Of a stretch of DNA of 64,000 bases, positions 1 through 8,179 are shown piece after piece; positions within the stretch are counted from its first letter, which is position 1; every line of letters begins with the position of its first letter. This DNA comes from Lysobacterales bacterium. GTDB taxonomy: Bacteria > Pseudomonadota > Gammaproteobacteria > Xanthomonadales > SZUA-5. Location: NCBI GenBank assembly GCA_022844165.1, contig JALHMH010000017.1:29573-93572 (forward strand), written 5' to 3'. The notes under the pieces were generated by a model. That model was not told the DNA's origin. It saw only the letters and a list, made by a program, of their open reading frames with translations, and made no database searches. The translations under genes were made by a program, and so were the position numbers.

Positions 1-615
1 GATTGTCAGCGGACCGGTATTTCGCTGTCTCCAGACACGCCACAAATCGGCATCTGCGCGTTGCAGGGCAGCCCCACCGCGGCAACGCCGGTGACGATCA
101 GCGTCGAAGCCACACCAGATCTTCCCGGGCCTGTGGGGCTCGAGGTTTTGGGTCCTTTGCCCGTCGGTATGGCCGCCAGCGTTTCTCCACCCGGCGTCGA
201 CCCGCCCGCGGTGGCCACGCTGGCGATCAGCGCCACCAACGCTGCGCCGAGGATGAGCAGAATCACGGTACGCGCCAGTGCGTCGCCGTATACCCAGTTG
301 GCGAATGTTGTGGCCCGCGTCGCAACCGTCGAACCGGACTCCCCGGAAGTTGTTTCCCCAGAGGCTGGAGCGTTGGATGTCCTGATTGTTCCCTTGTTTC
401 AGTGGTCAGCAGTCAACCAGGCCTCAAGCTACACCATCACGGTTGGCACGGAGCCAACGTTTTCCTCCCCGCTCTTCAGCCAAACGCTGATCGGTACCTC
501 GCTGCTCTCGCCCATCAGCCTGCCGGCCGGCAGCACGATTTACTGGAGCGTTCGCGCCCGCAACGAGTGTGGGCAAGGGAACGGCTTTATCGCCAGTTTC
601 GAAACACGATTATGA
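1..615 (+). CDS. C-terminal part of a secreted multidomain protein (fibronectin III-like end), 5' partial
   Basis: The frame is open from base 1, so only the last 204 residues are present and the catalytic or main domain lies outside the window. What is visible is a beta-rich, Thr/Ser/Pro/Val-rich segment resembling the bacterial Ig-like folds of secreted peptidases, followed from about residue 120 by a fibronectin type III-like module with the pattern P-x-F-x-W-x-x-V...A-x-S-Y-T-I and the ending Y-W-S-V-R-A-R-N-E-C-G. Such tails are common in Lysobacterales proprotein-convertase-P-domain or reprolysin-like metalloproteins, but that assignment is inference. The stop codon overlaps the ATG of the next gene by four bases (ATGA), so the two are translationally coupled. 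Confidence 0.75.
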   Translation, partial: DCQRTGISLSPDTPQIGICALQGSPTAATPVTISVEATPDLPGPVGLEVLGPLPVGMAASVSPPGVDPPAVATLAISATNAAPRMSRITVRASASPYTQLANVVARVATVEPDSPEVVSPEAGALDVLIVPLFQWSAVNQASSYTITVGTEPTFSSPLFSQTLIGTSLLSPISLPAGSTIYWSVRARNECGQGNGFIASFETRL

Positions 616-1025
616 GTAGCGAACAGAACCCGGCACCCGGCGAATTGCGATTGGACATCTGGCTCTGGGCGGCGCGCTTTTTCAAGACTCGCTCGCTCGC
701 CAAACAAGCGATCGATCACGGCCGCGTGGAGGTCGATGGCGATCGCGCCAAGCCTGCCCGATTGGTTCGGATTGGACAGCAGTTGCGCATTCGCCGAGGC
801 GATGATGTGTTTGTCGTCGAGGTCACGGCCATCCATCCGCGGCGTGGCAACGCGGATGCCGCCGCGGTCCTTTACCAGGAAACCCAGAGCAGCCTGGCCG
901 AGCGTACCGAGCAGGCGCAGCGACGCGCCCGGGATCGCGCATCGTTCTCCCCTCCGCCAGCCAAACCCGACAAAAAAAGCCGCCGCAGCCTGCGTAGTTT
1001 GCTCGACTACCATGGTCCAGGTTAG
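612..1025 (+). CDS. hslR: S4-domain RNA-binding heat-shock protein 15 (Hsp15/HslR-like)
   Basis: A 137-residue basic protein. Residues about 13-75 form an S4 RNA-binding domain beginning L-R-L-D-I-W-L-W-A-A-R-F-F-K-T-R, the signature of Hsp15, and residues 95-137 form the Arg/Lys-rich tail typical of the family. Hsp15 binds stalled 50S subunits carrying a peptidyl-tRNA and helps recycle them after heat shock. The start was chosen because it follows the preceding stop in an ATGA overlap and leaves a family-typical length of about 135 residues; the same frame is open much further upstream but encodes no recognisable sequence there. It is convergent with the kinase gene, with an 8-base gap. Confidence 0.9.
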   Translation: MSSEQNPAPGELRLDIWLWAARFFKTRSLAKQAIDHGRVEVDGDRAKPARLVRIGQQLRIRRGDDVFVVEVTAIHPRRGNADAAAVLYQETQSSLAERTEQAQRRARDRASFSPPPAKPDKKSRRSLRSLLDYHGPG

Positions 1026-1033
1026 GGGGCCAA

Positions 1034-3937
1034 TCACACCTGCGGCGGCTTGTTCAGGGCTACTTTTCGGTCTTCCTGAAACGGCAGCAGGGCAACCTGC
1101 TGACCGAGTTGGTCAACGTGTTCCATCGCGTCCACCCAGGCAGGATCGTTGCGCGCGGCTGCTTTCCCGAGTCGTCGCTGAATGGCTTCGGCCAGACTGA
1201 GATATAAGTCGATCCGAAGGCCTGGACGGATATTGAATTCGCCGGCTTGTGCGATGGTCCTAAGCAGGCTTTCCTCGGGATTCTCGAGTTCGCCAGCAAG
1301 CCACTTCGCATTGATCAGCCCAGCAACCAGGCGAAAGCGCTCTGGAGGGGATTTCCGGCGCGATACCCGGTCAAATCGATTGAGGCTGTCTTCGATCGCG
1401 TGCAGTGACTCGGTATAGCGATGCTGCCATTGCAGTATCAATCCGCGATCGCGCATGAACTCGATGACGCGTTCCTGGGACATCTGATCGCCGTTGACCA
1501 AATCGGCGATCGCTTCGTCGCATAGTGCTAATCCGCGAGCCAGATCGCCGGTCATGGCCTCGGCCAGACCAAGCCGGCATCGCGTGATCGCGGTGATACT
1601 CGGCGAACGTTGGTCATCTGCCAGGCTCAACTCCAGTGCCTGCGCTTGATAATCTCGCGCTTCTGCAAAGCGCCCCAAGGCGGCTGCGGTGAACCCCAGG
1701 TTGCTGAGCAAGACATAGTCCCCATCGGACGGGGCACTCGACATCGATCGCGACAACGTCAACGCTTGCAGCTGATTGTCGTGAGCCTCTCGGAATTTGT
1801 TTAGCTCGCTCTGCACGCTGCCAAGGGTGCTCAGGGCATCGATTCGGCGCCAATGATGCTCAGGCAAGAGTTCTCGATAAATGGCCACAGCTGCTTCGGC
1901 GAGAGGTTCCGCATCAGACGGACGCCTCATGTAGCGCAGCGTGCCTGCGTATGAGTTCAAGATATCGCCGGTGAGAATGTGCCGTTCGCCGAAACTTGCG
2001 CGGGCCGCACCGAGCGCCTTTTCGTAACTTTCGATCGCCACGTCGAACTCGCCGTTTGGTGTCGCCATTCGGGCGTGATTGAGCAGGACTCGAATCTGCA
2101 GCGCCGCATCGCACACCGGGATGGCGAAACCGGAAAGCGCGCGAACATGCGATGCGGCATAGTGCAGAAACCGAACGTCGATCGAACCGCCCCGTGCTGA
2201 CGAGCGGTCGGCGACCTCCAGCGTCGAGCATAGATCTACAGCCTGGCTCGCCAGCGCGTACTGAACGCCGACATCGTGGCCCATCATGTCGTGCCATTTG
2301 GATCGCAACAGAATGACTTCGACCTGTTGCGAAGTGGCGAGCGTTGCAGTGATTTCTTCCAATCGGTCCAGGAAGGGTGCGACTTCGCTTTCTCTATTCG
2401 CCGCGAAATGGGTTGCTACCAATTCGATCATGGCTTGCGCCTGTAGCGCTTGCTGGTTCGACGGCAGTTCGTTAATCAACTCGCTGAGCACCTGTGTAGC
2501 CCGATCAATATCCCCCTGGCCCCGCAATACCGCGGCGAGCTGGATGAGGAGCGATGCGCGTGCCTCCGGCACCAGACGATTCGTGCTGCCGAGTTCGACA
2601 ATTGCCCGTTCGGTGACTTCGGCGACGCTGGCCCGATCGCGACCGGGGCTCGATGGCTCGGCGCTCCGGAACACGTCGATCAGGAACTGCTGAGTGCTTT
2701 GCGCAAGCTGCGCCTGCGCTCTTGCGATATGCGCCTGCTGCCAGGCAATCACAACGCTGATTGAAATTCCAACCACCGTGGTCGCCACGAGCGCGCAGGC
2801 CAGAGCGTGTCTTCGGACAAATTTGCCGAGCACATAGGGCAGACGCGGCCGCCGCGCCAGAATGGGCTCGTTGTCTAGATGACGCTGAATATCGTGCGCC
2901 AATGCAGCCGCGTGGCTATACCGGTCTCGCGGATCTTCGGCCGATGCCTTCAATACGATGGTGTCGAGGTCGCCCGAGAGTTGCTGTGCGAGCTTGCGTT
3001 TGTCGCGGACGAGCGAACTCGGCGACACGACCGTTCGTGCCTGTTTTCGGTTCGTGAGCAGTTCTGACAGTAGCAAGCCGAGGGCATAGACGTCGGTTTG
3101 CGTCGTAATGTGGCCACCATTGAACTGCTCCGGTGCAGCGTAACCCGGGGTCAGCAGCAGGTTGTGCGTTTCGGTGACTTCTTGTCCGGTTGGGCTCAGG
3201 AATTTGGCAATGCCGAAGTCCAGCAATTTCACTTCGCCGGCTTCCGTGACGAGCACGTTGCTTGGCTTGATATCGCGGTGAACGATTAGGGCCTGGTGCG
3301 CCGACTCTACGGCGCTGCACACCTTCGCGAAGGCCTCCAGCCGTTGGCGCAACGACCATTGTTGCATCTGCGCCTGCATCGTCAGGAACTCGCCGTTGAC
3401 CAGCTCCATGGCGATATAGGCGAGACCTTCCGGGGTCACGCCACCATCAATGTAGCGGGCAATGTTGGGGTGCTCCAATTGGGTCAGCGCTTGCCGCTCG
3501 CGGCGGAATCGATGCAGTTCTGGCGCGTCGATGAGCACGCGGCGAAAGAGTTTCAGTGCAACCGGTTGCATGACACCGGCAACTTCGCGCGTCGCTTTGA
3601 ACACCCAGGCGCTTCCGCCTGAACCCAGTGTCGAAAGCAGAGTGAAGTCTCCAATCTGGCGGCCCAGCCAGTCGGTTTGCAAAATCTCCGGAATGAGCTG
3701 TTCGGCGATCTCGTTCAGCGGTCTGGTGAACAGGTTCACGGCCGATCGCTGGATACGTTCGGTGTTCGGTTGCACTTCCTGCGGAGCATCCATTGGCGTT
3801 GGCGATTGTTCCAGCATGCGCATCAACAAGGCTTTTGTGGCCTCCGATTCAATGAGTCCATGGACAAAGTGCGAACGCTGCTCGGGCAACAAGGCCATGG
3901 CGTGCTCGAACAACGAACGTAAGGATTCAGGACGCAT
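1034..3937 (-). CDS. Membrane Ser/Thr protein kinase with C-terminal TPR domain
   Basis: A 967-residue receptor-like Hanks-type kinase. Residues about 98-355 hold the kinase fold: Gly-rich loop G-S-G-G-S-A-W-V at 106-112, catalytic Lys near 129, catalytic loop H-R-D-I-K-P-S-N at 220-227, D-F-G at 240-242, and an A-P-E motif near 270. A single membrane helix follows at about 378-399, and the remaining ~560 residues are tetratricopeptide-like repeats. In this family the kinase end is cytoplasmic and the TPRs periplasmic. All catalytic residues are present, so it should be active. In relatives the gene often sits near an ECF sigma factor; none is visible in the 240 bases upstream. Substrates are unknown. 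Confidence 0.88.
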   Translation of the reverse strand: MRPESLRSLFEHAMALLPEQRSHFVHGLIESEATKALLMRMLEQSPTPMDAPQEVQPNTERIQRSAVNLFTRPLNEIAEQLIPEILQTDWLGRQIGDFTLLSTLGSGGSAWVFKATREVAGVMQPVALKLFRRVLIDAPELHRFRRERQALTQLEHPNIARYIDGGVTPEGLAYIAMELVNGEFLTMQAQMQQWSLRQRLEAFAKVCSAVESAHQALIVHRDIKPSNVLVTEAGEVKLLDFGIAKFLSPTGQEVTETHNLLLTPGYAAPEQFNGGHITTQTDVYALGLLLSELLTNRKQARTVVSPSSLVRDKRKLAQQLSGDLDTIVLKASAEDPRDRYSHAAALAHDIQRHLDNEPILARRPRLPYVLGKFVRRHALACALVATTVVGISISVVIAWQQAHIARAQAQLAQSTQQFLIDVFRSAEPSSPGRDRASVAEVTERAIVELGSTNRLVPEARASLLIQLAAVLRGQGDIDRATQVLSELINELPSNQQALQAQAMIELVATHFAANRESEVAPFLDRLEEITATLATSQQVEVILLRSKWHDMMGHDVGVQYALASQAVDLCSTLEVADRSSARGGSIDVRFLHYAASHVRALSGFAIPVCDAALQIRVLLNHARMATPNGEFDVAIESYEKALGAARASFGERHILTGDILNSYAGTLRYMRRPSDAEPLAEAAVAIYRELLPEHHWRRIDALSTLGSVQSELNKFREAHDNQLQALTLSRSMSSAPSDGDYVLLSNLGFTAAALGRFAEARDYQAQALELSLADDQRSPSITAITRCRLGLAEAMTGDLARGLALCDEAIADLVNGDQMSQERVIEFMRDRGLILQWQHRYTESLHAIEDSLNRFDRVSRRKSPPERFRLVAGLINAKWLAGELENPEESLLRTIAQAGEFNIRPGLRIDLYLSLAEAIQRRLGKAAARNDPAWVDAMEHVDQLGQQVALLPFQEDRKVALNKPPQV

Positions 3938-4174
3938 GGCTACCTTGGGGATCGAGTGAGGCGCTCAATTTGTGGTGGTTCATGCCCTGCGGAAGCAAGC
4001 GGAACTTGCCAGGCTGATTCGGGGAGTATTGACCGTAGACGATGCGCGACCGCGTTCTGGGACATTTTGCGTCGGCCCTCGTTGTAGAAACACGATCTTC
4101 CAGCCGGTCCTGCTCGCCGATTGCGTACTCGATGTTCGAACGCCATGCTGCCAGGCTTTGCACCAGGCGATGGC

Positions 4175-5056
4175 ATGCTGCCGGTCCGCGATCTTGGCTT
4201 TGCGTTACTGATATGTCTGGCATGGGCAGGAAACTTCCTGGCCACCGCATCCGCCGTGCAGCATTTTCCGCCGATCCTGTTTACCGCGCTGCGCTTAATT
4301 CTGGTCTTGGTCCTGCTGGTGCAATTTTTGCGGCCACTACCGCGTCCGCTGTGGCGCACGTTTGCTGCCGTGGCGTTGCTGACGGGTGCCTTGCACTTCG
4401 GCTTCAACCACTGGGCCATCGCAGCTGCTGGCGATATCAGCTCGGTAGCGCTGAGTTTGCAGAGCTACATCCCGATGACCGCAATTCTGGCTTGGTGGCT
4501 GCTCGACGAACGGCCCACCGCAATGACCTGGGTCGGCATCGCCGTGGCCTTCGCGGGCGTTACGCTGCTGGCATTCGACCCATTGGTGCTGGATGCGCCG
4601 ATCGCTCTGGCGCTGTCGTTGATTGCCGCCGCAACGCTCGCGGTCGGGACGGTGTATCTGCGGCGCCTGCCGGGCTTGCATCCGTTCCAGGTGCAGGCCT
4701 GGAGTGCCGCGATCAGTATCCCCGTGCTCTTGCTGTGGTCGTTGACGACCGAGGCATGGTCGTGGACAACGCTGATGACAGCGCGCTGGCTGGACTGGGG
4801 TGGTGTGGCCTATTCGGCGCTGGCCGCATCGTTGATTGGCCATGGCCTGCTCTATGGATTACTGCAACGCCATCCCGTGGCGCAGGTGACGCCAGTGTTG
4901 ATGTTGACGCCGGTCTTTGCGGTGACGTTGGGCGTGTTGGTCTGGGGCGATCGACCGGGTCCGGAACTGCTGATCGGCGGTGCCCTGGTGTTGTTCGGCG
5001 TGCTGCTGGTGGTGCTCAAAGGTGGGCGCAAGGCTCAGGCGAAAAGCGCTGCGTAG
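4175..5056 (+). CDS. EamA/DMT-superfamily transporter
   Basis: A 293-residue polytopic membrane protein with about ten hydrophobic helices arranged as two repeated EamA halves (about residues 5-135 and 145-285), the architecture of drug/metabolite exporters such as RhaT, YdcZ or RarD relatives. The P-M-T-A-I-L-A-W-W-L-L-D-E pattern ending helix four is typical of EamA domains. The start at 4175 gives a sequence entering directly into the first helix; an in-frame ATG at 4145 would add ten residues. Substrate cannot be deduced. The 3' end overlaps the convergent thiE gene by 22 bases, so the two 3' ends share sequence. Confidence 0.85.
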   Translation: MLPVRDLGFALLICLAWAGNFLATASAVQHFPPILFTALRLILVLVLLVQFLRPLPRPLWRTFAAVALLTGALHFGFNHWAIAAAGDISSVALSLQSYIPMTAILAWWLLDERPTAMTWVGIAVAFAGVTLLAFDPLVLDAPIALALSLIAAATLAVGTVYLRRLPGLHPFQVQAWSAAISIPVLLLWSLTTEAWSWTTLMTARWLDWGGVAYSALAASLIGHGLLYGLLQRHPVAQVTPVLMLTPVFAVTLGVLVWGDRPGPELLIGGALVLFGVLLVVLKGGRKAQAKSAA

Positions 5057-5655
5057 CGCCGCGCGTTCGCCTCGATATCGCCCACCAGCACACCGCGCGA
5101 AACCGCCAGCGCATGCGCGCCAGCGTCGATCAACTCGCTGCCATTCTCCGGAGTGATGCCGCCAATGGCGACCATTGGTAATCCAAAGGTGCGCGCTTTG
5201 CGCAGCAAAAGCGCCTCGGCGTGGCGCGCATTCGGTTTGGTCTCGCTGGGGAAAAAGGCGCCAAAGGCGAGGTAGCTGGCCCCCGCGTCTGCGGCGCGTT
5301 GTGCGTTCACCACACTGTCGTAACACGACGCGCCGATGATCGCCAGTGGCCCCAGGCGCGCTCGCGCAGCCCTGATCGTCATGTCGTGCTCACCGATGTG
5401 CACGCCGTGCGCGTTCAGCGAATACGCCAAGTCCACGTCATCGTTGATGATGAATAATGCGCCGGCTCGCCGACAGCACTGGAACAGCGCCTGGGCGCGC
5501 TCGAAGCGCTCTTGAGCGCTGGCCGATTTGTCGCGATATTGGATCAACCTTGCGCCGCCGGCAATGGCCGCTGCGCAGGCCTCGACCAAACGAAAGTGCT
5601 CGACCCAGGTGGTATCGATCAGCACATACAGACCAGCAATGGCGCCTGGGTTCAT
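5035..5655 (-). CDS. thiE: Thiamine-phosphate synthase
   Basis: A 206-residue TIM-barrel enzyme that joins hydroxymethylpyrimidine diphosphate and thiazole phosphate to give thiamine monophosphate. Family signatures are present: Q-Y-R-D-K at about 39-43 (diphosphate/HMP site), I-N-D-D near 69-72, H-I-G-E-H-D near 86-91, G-A-F-F-P-S-x-T-K-P near 131-140 and A-I-G-G-I-T near 162-167. The length is normal for ThiE. It is divergent from the rubredoxin gene across 62 bases; no TPP riboswitch can be recognised there. It is convergent with and overlaps the EamA gene. No other thiamine gene lies in the window. Confidence 0.95.
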   Translation of the reverse strand: MNPGAIAGLYVLIDTTWVEHFRLVEACAAAIAGGARLIQYRDKSASAQERFERAQALFQCCRRAGALFIINDDVDLAYSLNAHGVHIGEHDMTIRAARARLGPLAIIGASCYDSVVNAQRAADAGASYLAFGAFFPSETKPNARHAEALLLRKARTFGLPMVAIGGITPENGSELIDAGAHALAVSRGVLVGDIEANARRYAALFA

Positions 5656-5717
5656 CGACTGAGCATTCGCATTGGTTATGACAGACTATCCGATTAGAAA
5701 CTGGACAAGGATGCCCA

Positions 5718-5915
5718 ATGAGCGATCCCACCGATCACCGCGGCCCATTCAAGACCTATGTGTGTGTGGTCTGCGGCTTTATTTACGATGAAGCAGCCGG
5801 CTGGCCGGCAGAAGGCATTGCCGCCGGCACACGCTGGTCAGACGTGCCGGATTGGTGGACCTGCCCGGATTGCGGCGTGGGCAAGTCCGATTTCGACATG
5901 GTCGAAACGGCGTAG
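5718..5915 (+). CDS. rubA: Rubredoxin
   Basis: A 65-residue protein with two C-x-x-C-G knuckles: C-V-V-C-G at residues 16-20 and C-P-D-C-G at 50-54, which bind one iron in tetrahedral thiolate coordination. The intervening Y-D-E-A-x-G and P-x-x-W-x-C-P-D-C pattern is canonical. Rubredoxins carry single electrons to partners such as alkane hydroxylases, rubrerythrin or superoxide reductase; the partner is not visible here. It lies divergently from thiE. The following TonB receptor gene starts only six bases after its stop, so the two may be co-transcribed. Confidence 0.95.
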   Translation: MSDPTDHRGPFKTYVCVVCGFIYDEAAGWPAEGIAAGTRWSDVPDWWTCPDCGVGKSDFDMVETA

Positions 5916-5921
5916 TCGGCC

Positions 5922-7952
5922 ATGTGGCTGATCGTCGCTGCCGCGATGGCCGCAAACGAGCCTTGTCAGGCCGATTGTGAGACGTTGCCCGCGGTTGAGA
6001 CGGTCGGCCAGCCGTTGCGCCGCACACTGCCCGACGGTGCGATCAGCATCGACGTGGAAGCGGCGCCAGCAGCGCCGCTGATGGATGTGGCCGAGCTGTT
6101 CGCGCGCGTGCCGGGTGTGGTTGCGCGAGCGCGCGAGAACTACGCGCAAGACACCCAGATCAGCGTTCGTGGGTTCGGTGCGCGCGCCAGTTTTGGCGTT
6201 CGCGGTGTGCGTCTGGAAGCCGATGGACTGCCGCTCACCGCGGCCGATGGGCAGACGCAGATCGGTCATCTGGATTTGATCGGCGCTGAGCGCATTGATG
6301 CGATCACCGGCCCGTTTGCGGCGCTGTATGGCAACGGTGGTGCGTACTTCGATGTGCGCGAACGGCGCCAGCCGGTGTCAAGCGTGCGTTGGTTCCAGAG
6401 TAGCGGCGGACGCAGCCAGCATGCGTTGGCACTGGCTGGCGAGCAATTGTTCGCGCGCGCCCAAGCCATTGAAACCAGAGGTGCGCGCGCACAGTCGGCG
6501 GCCGAGCGGCGCCTGTATCGTGTTGGCTATCGCTTCGAAACGCCGCAGGGCGAGTTCAATATCAGCGCCGATCGCCAGGAACAACCCGATTCGCTAGACC
6601 CGCAAGGGTTGACGCGCGCCGAGTTTGAGCGCGATCCGCGCGCCGCCAGTCCGCAGGCCCTGGCGTTCAATACGCGCAAGTCCGTGTACCAGGATCAGCT
6701 CAGCGTTCGTTTTGCGGCCAGTGGCGCCTTCGATTGGGACGCCGGCGCTCAGCTGAGCGATCGTTCTGTGGATCAGGTGTTGTCGTTGCCGCCGAACGCG
6801 CAGCTGGCGCCCACCAATGGTGGCGGCGTGATCGATCTGGAACGGCGCAGCCGCGGTCTGTTCTGGCGTGCGACGCACGATCTGGCAGGTGGGCGCCTGA
6901 GCGCGCGTTTGCAAGCTGAGCACCTCGACGAGCGGCGCCTGGGTTTCGAGAACTTCGTCGGTACCACGCTCGGGCAGCGCGGCGCGCTGCGGCGCGATGA
7001 AGACAATCGCGCGCAAACACGCGATGCCATGCTGCGTTTCGATCGCAGCTACGCCGGCCTCGATTGGAGCGCCGGCGTGCGCCGCACGTCACTCGACTAT
7101 GCGAGCGACGATGACTACATCCGGCCCGGAAACCCCGACGACAGCGGGCGATACGAAGCCAGCGCGTGGCTGCCGGTAGCCGGCGTTGCCTGGCGCGCAG
7201 CGCAATGGCAAAGCGCCTTTGCTGCCGGACGCGCGATCGACGTGCCGACACTGGCCGAGTTGGCCTACCGTTCCGATGGCGATGGCGGCTTCAACCAAGC
7301 CTTACAACCATCGAAAGTACGCCAGGCGGAATGGAGTCTGGGCTGGCGCCGCGCGCGTCAGGAGGCAATGCTGGCGCTGTTCACCGTGCACGGGCGCGAC
7401 GAGATCGTAGTGCAATCGAACGAGGGCGGACGCACCACCTTCGCCAACGCTGGCCGATCGCGCCGTCGCGGCGTCGATGCCGATTGGCGCTGGAGCGGCG
7501 AGCGCGCGTCGCTGTCGTTGTCGGCCACCTACACCGATGCGCAGTTCGTGGAAGGCTTTTTCACTTGTCAGCGCAATCCCTGTCCAGCGCCGGATTTGCG
7601 CGTGCCAGAGGGCGCACCGCTGCCCGGTGTGCCACGTTTTTTTGGCGAAATCGAATGGCGCTGGCGCACCACAGATCTGCTATTCGGCGCCGACATCCGC
7701 GGCGCCAGCGAAACGACCGTGAGTGAGCGCTTTGCAGACGCCACGCCTGGATACGGCGTGCTCGACCTCAGTTTGCAGCGCACCCTCAACATCGCGCGTC
7801 AGCCGGTGCGGCTGACCCTGCGCGTCGACAACGTGCTGGATCGCAACTACAGCAATTCCGCCATCATCAACGACGTTGCCCGCCGCTACTTCGAACCCGC
7901 GCCTGGACGCAGTTTCTGGATCGGAATCGATGCACGGCTGCCGGCGTTTTGA
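5922..7952 (+). CDS. TonB-dependent outer-membrane receptor
   Basis: A 676-residue outer-membrane protein with a short hydrophobic leader, a plug domain at about residues 45-150 (A-R-V-P-G-V-V, I-S-V-R-G-F-G-A-R and R-I-D-A-I-T-G-P motifs), then an approximately 500-residue beta barrel ending in an aromatic residue (A-R-L-P-A-F), the usual insertion signal for BAM. These receptors import siderophore-iron, cobalamin or other ligands with energy from TonB-ExbBD. The D-N-V-L-D-R-N-Y segment near the end is the family's penultimate-strand motif. The gene starts six bases after rubredoxin. Ligand is unknown; no siderophore or vitamin genes flank it. Confidence 0.9.
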   Translation: MWLIVAAAMAANEPCQADCETLPAVETVGQPLRRTLPDGAISIDVEAAPAAPLMDVAELFARVPGVVARARENYAQDTQISVRGFGARASFGVRGVRLEADGLPLTAADGQTQIGHLDLIGAERIDAITGPFAALYGNGGAYFDVRERRQPVSSVRWFQSSGGRSQHALALAGEQLFARAQAIETRGARAQSAAERRLYRVGYRFETPQGEFNISADRQEQPDSLDPQGLTRAEFERDPRAASPQALAFNTRKSVYQDQLSVRFAASGAFDWDAGAQLSDRSVDQVLSLPPNAQLAPTNGGGVIDLERRSRGLFWRATHDLAGGRLSARLQAEHLDERRLGFENFVGTTLGQRGALRRDEDNRAQTRDAMLRFDRSYAGLDWSAGVRRTSLDYASDDDYIRPGNPDDSGRYEASAWLPVAGVAWRAAQWQSAFAAGRAIDVPTLAELAYRSDGDGGFNQALQPSKVRQAEWSLGWRRARQEAMLALFTVHGRDEIVVQSNEGGRTTFANAGRSRRRGVDADWRWSGERASLSLSATYTDAQFVEGFFTCQRNPCPAPDLRVPEGAPLPGVPRFFGEIEWRWRTTDLLFGADIRGASETTVSERFADATPGYGVLDLSLQRTLNIARQPVRLTLRVDNVLDRNYSNSAIINDVARRYFEPAPGRSFWIGIDARLPAF

Positions 7953-8179
7953 GCAGGGTCGAGACTGCTGCCAGGGTTGATGATTCCCTGATCGGCGCTA
8001 CGCAGTCCGCTTGAAACAGCGCAAAGCGTCGCGCCGACGCCGTTGTCGGATCCAAGAAGATCAGGCATTGCCCGGCATTCCGATGGGAACAGCTCAAAGC
8101 GTCGCGCTATAGCGCGACCCACAAAACCTGGGCCGGATTCGAAAATGGAGGATGGTGATTGGATGTTGCGTCCGCGATT
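7953..8179. other. Convergent intergenic region with palindrome and direct repeat
   Basis: A 227-base gap between the 3' ends of the TonB receptor and the GGDEF gene. It holds a perfect 18-base palindrome GTCGCGCTATAGCGCGAC at 8101-8118 and a 19-base direct repeat (8016-8034 and 8089-8107, one mismatch) whose second copy runs into the palindrome. No T-tract follows, so a Rho-independent terminator is not established, but the position between two convergent genes fits a bidirectional stop or a REP-like element. Confidence 0.6.

Noticed and set aside
3..611. Long open frame continuing upstream of the Hsp15 start
   Set aside because: Sequence before 612 has no family similarity and is the antiparallel-frame shadow of the secreted-protein tail; the ATGA overlap and the length of Hsp15 support 612.
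5656..5717. Possible TPP riboswitch before thiE
   Set aside because: The divergent gap is only 62 bases and lacks the CUGAGA/THI-box core.
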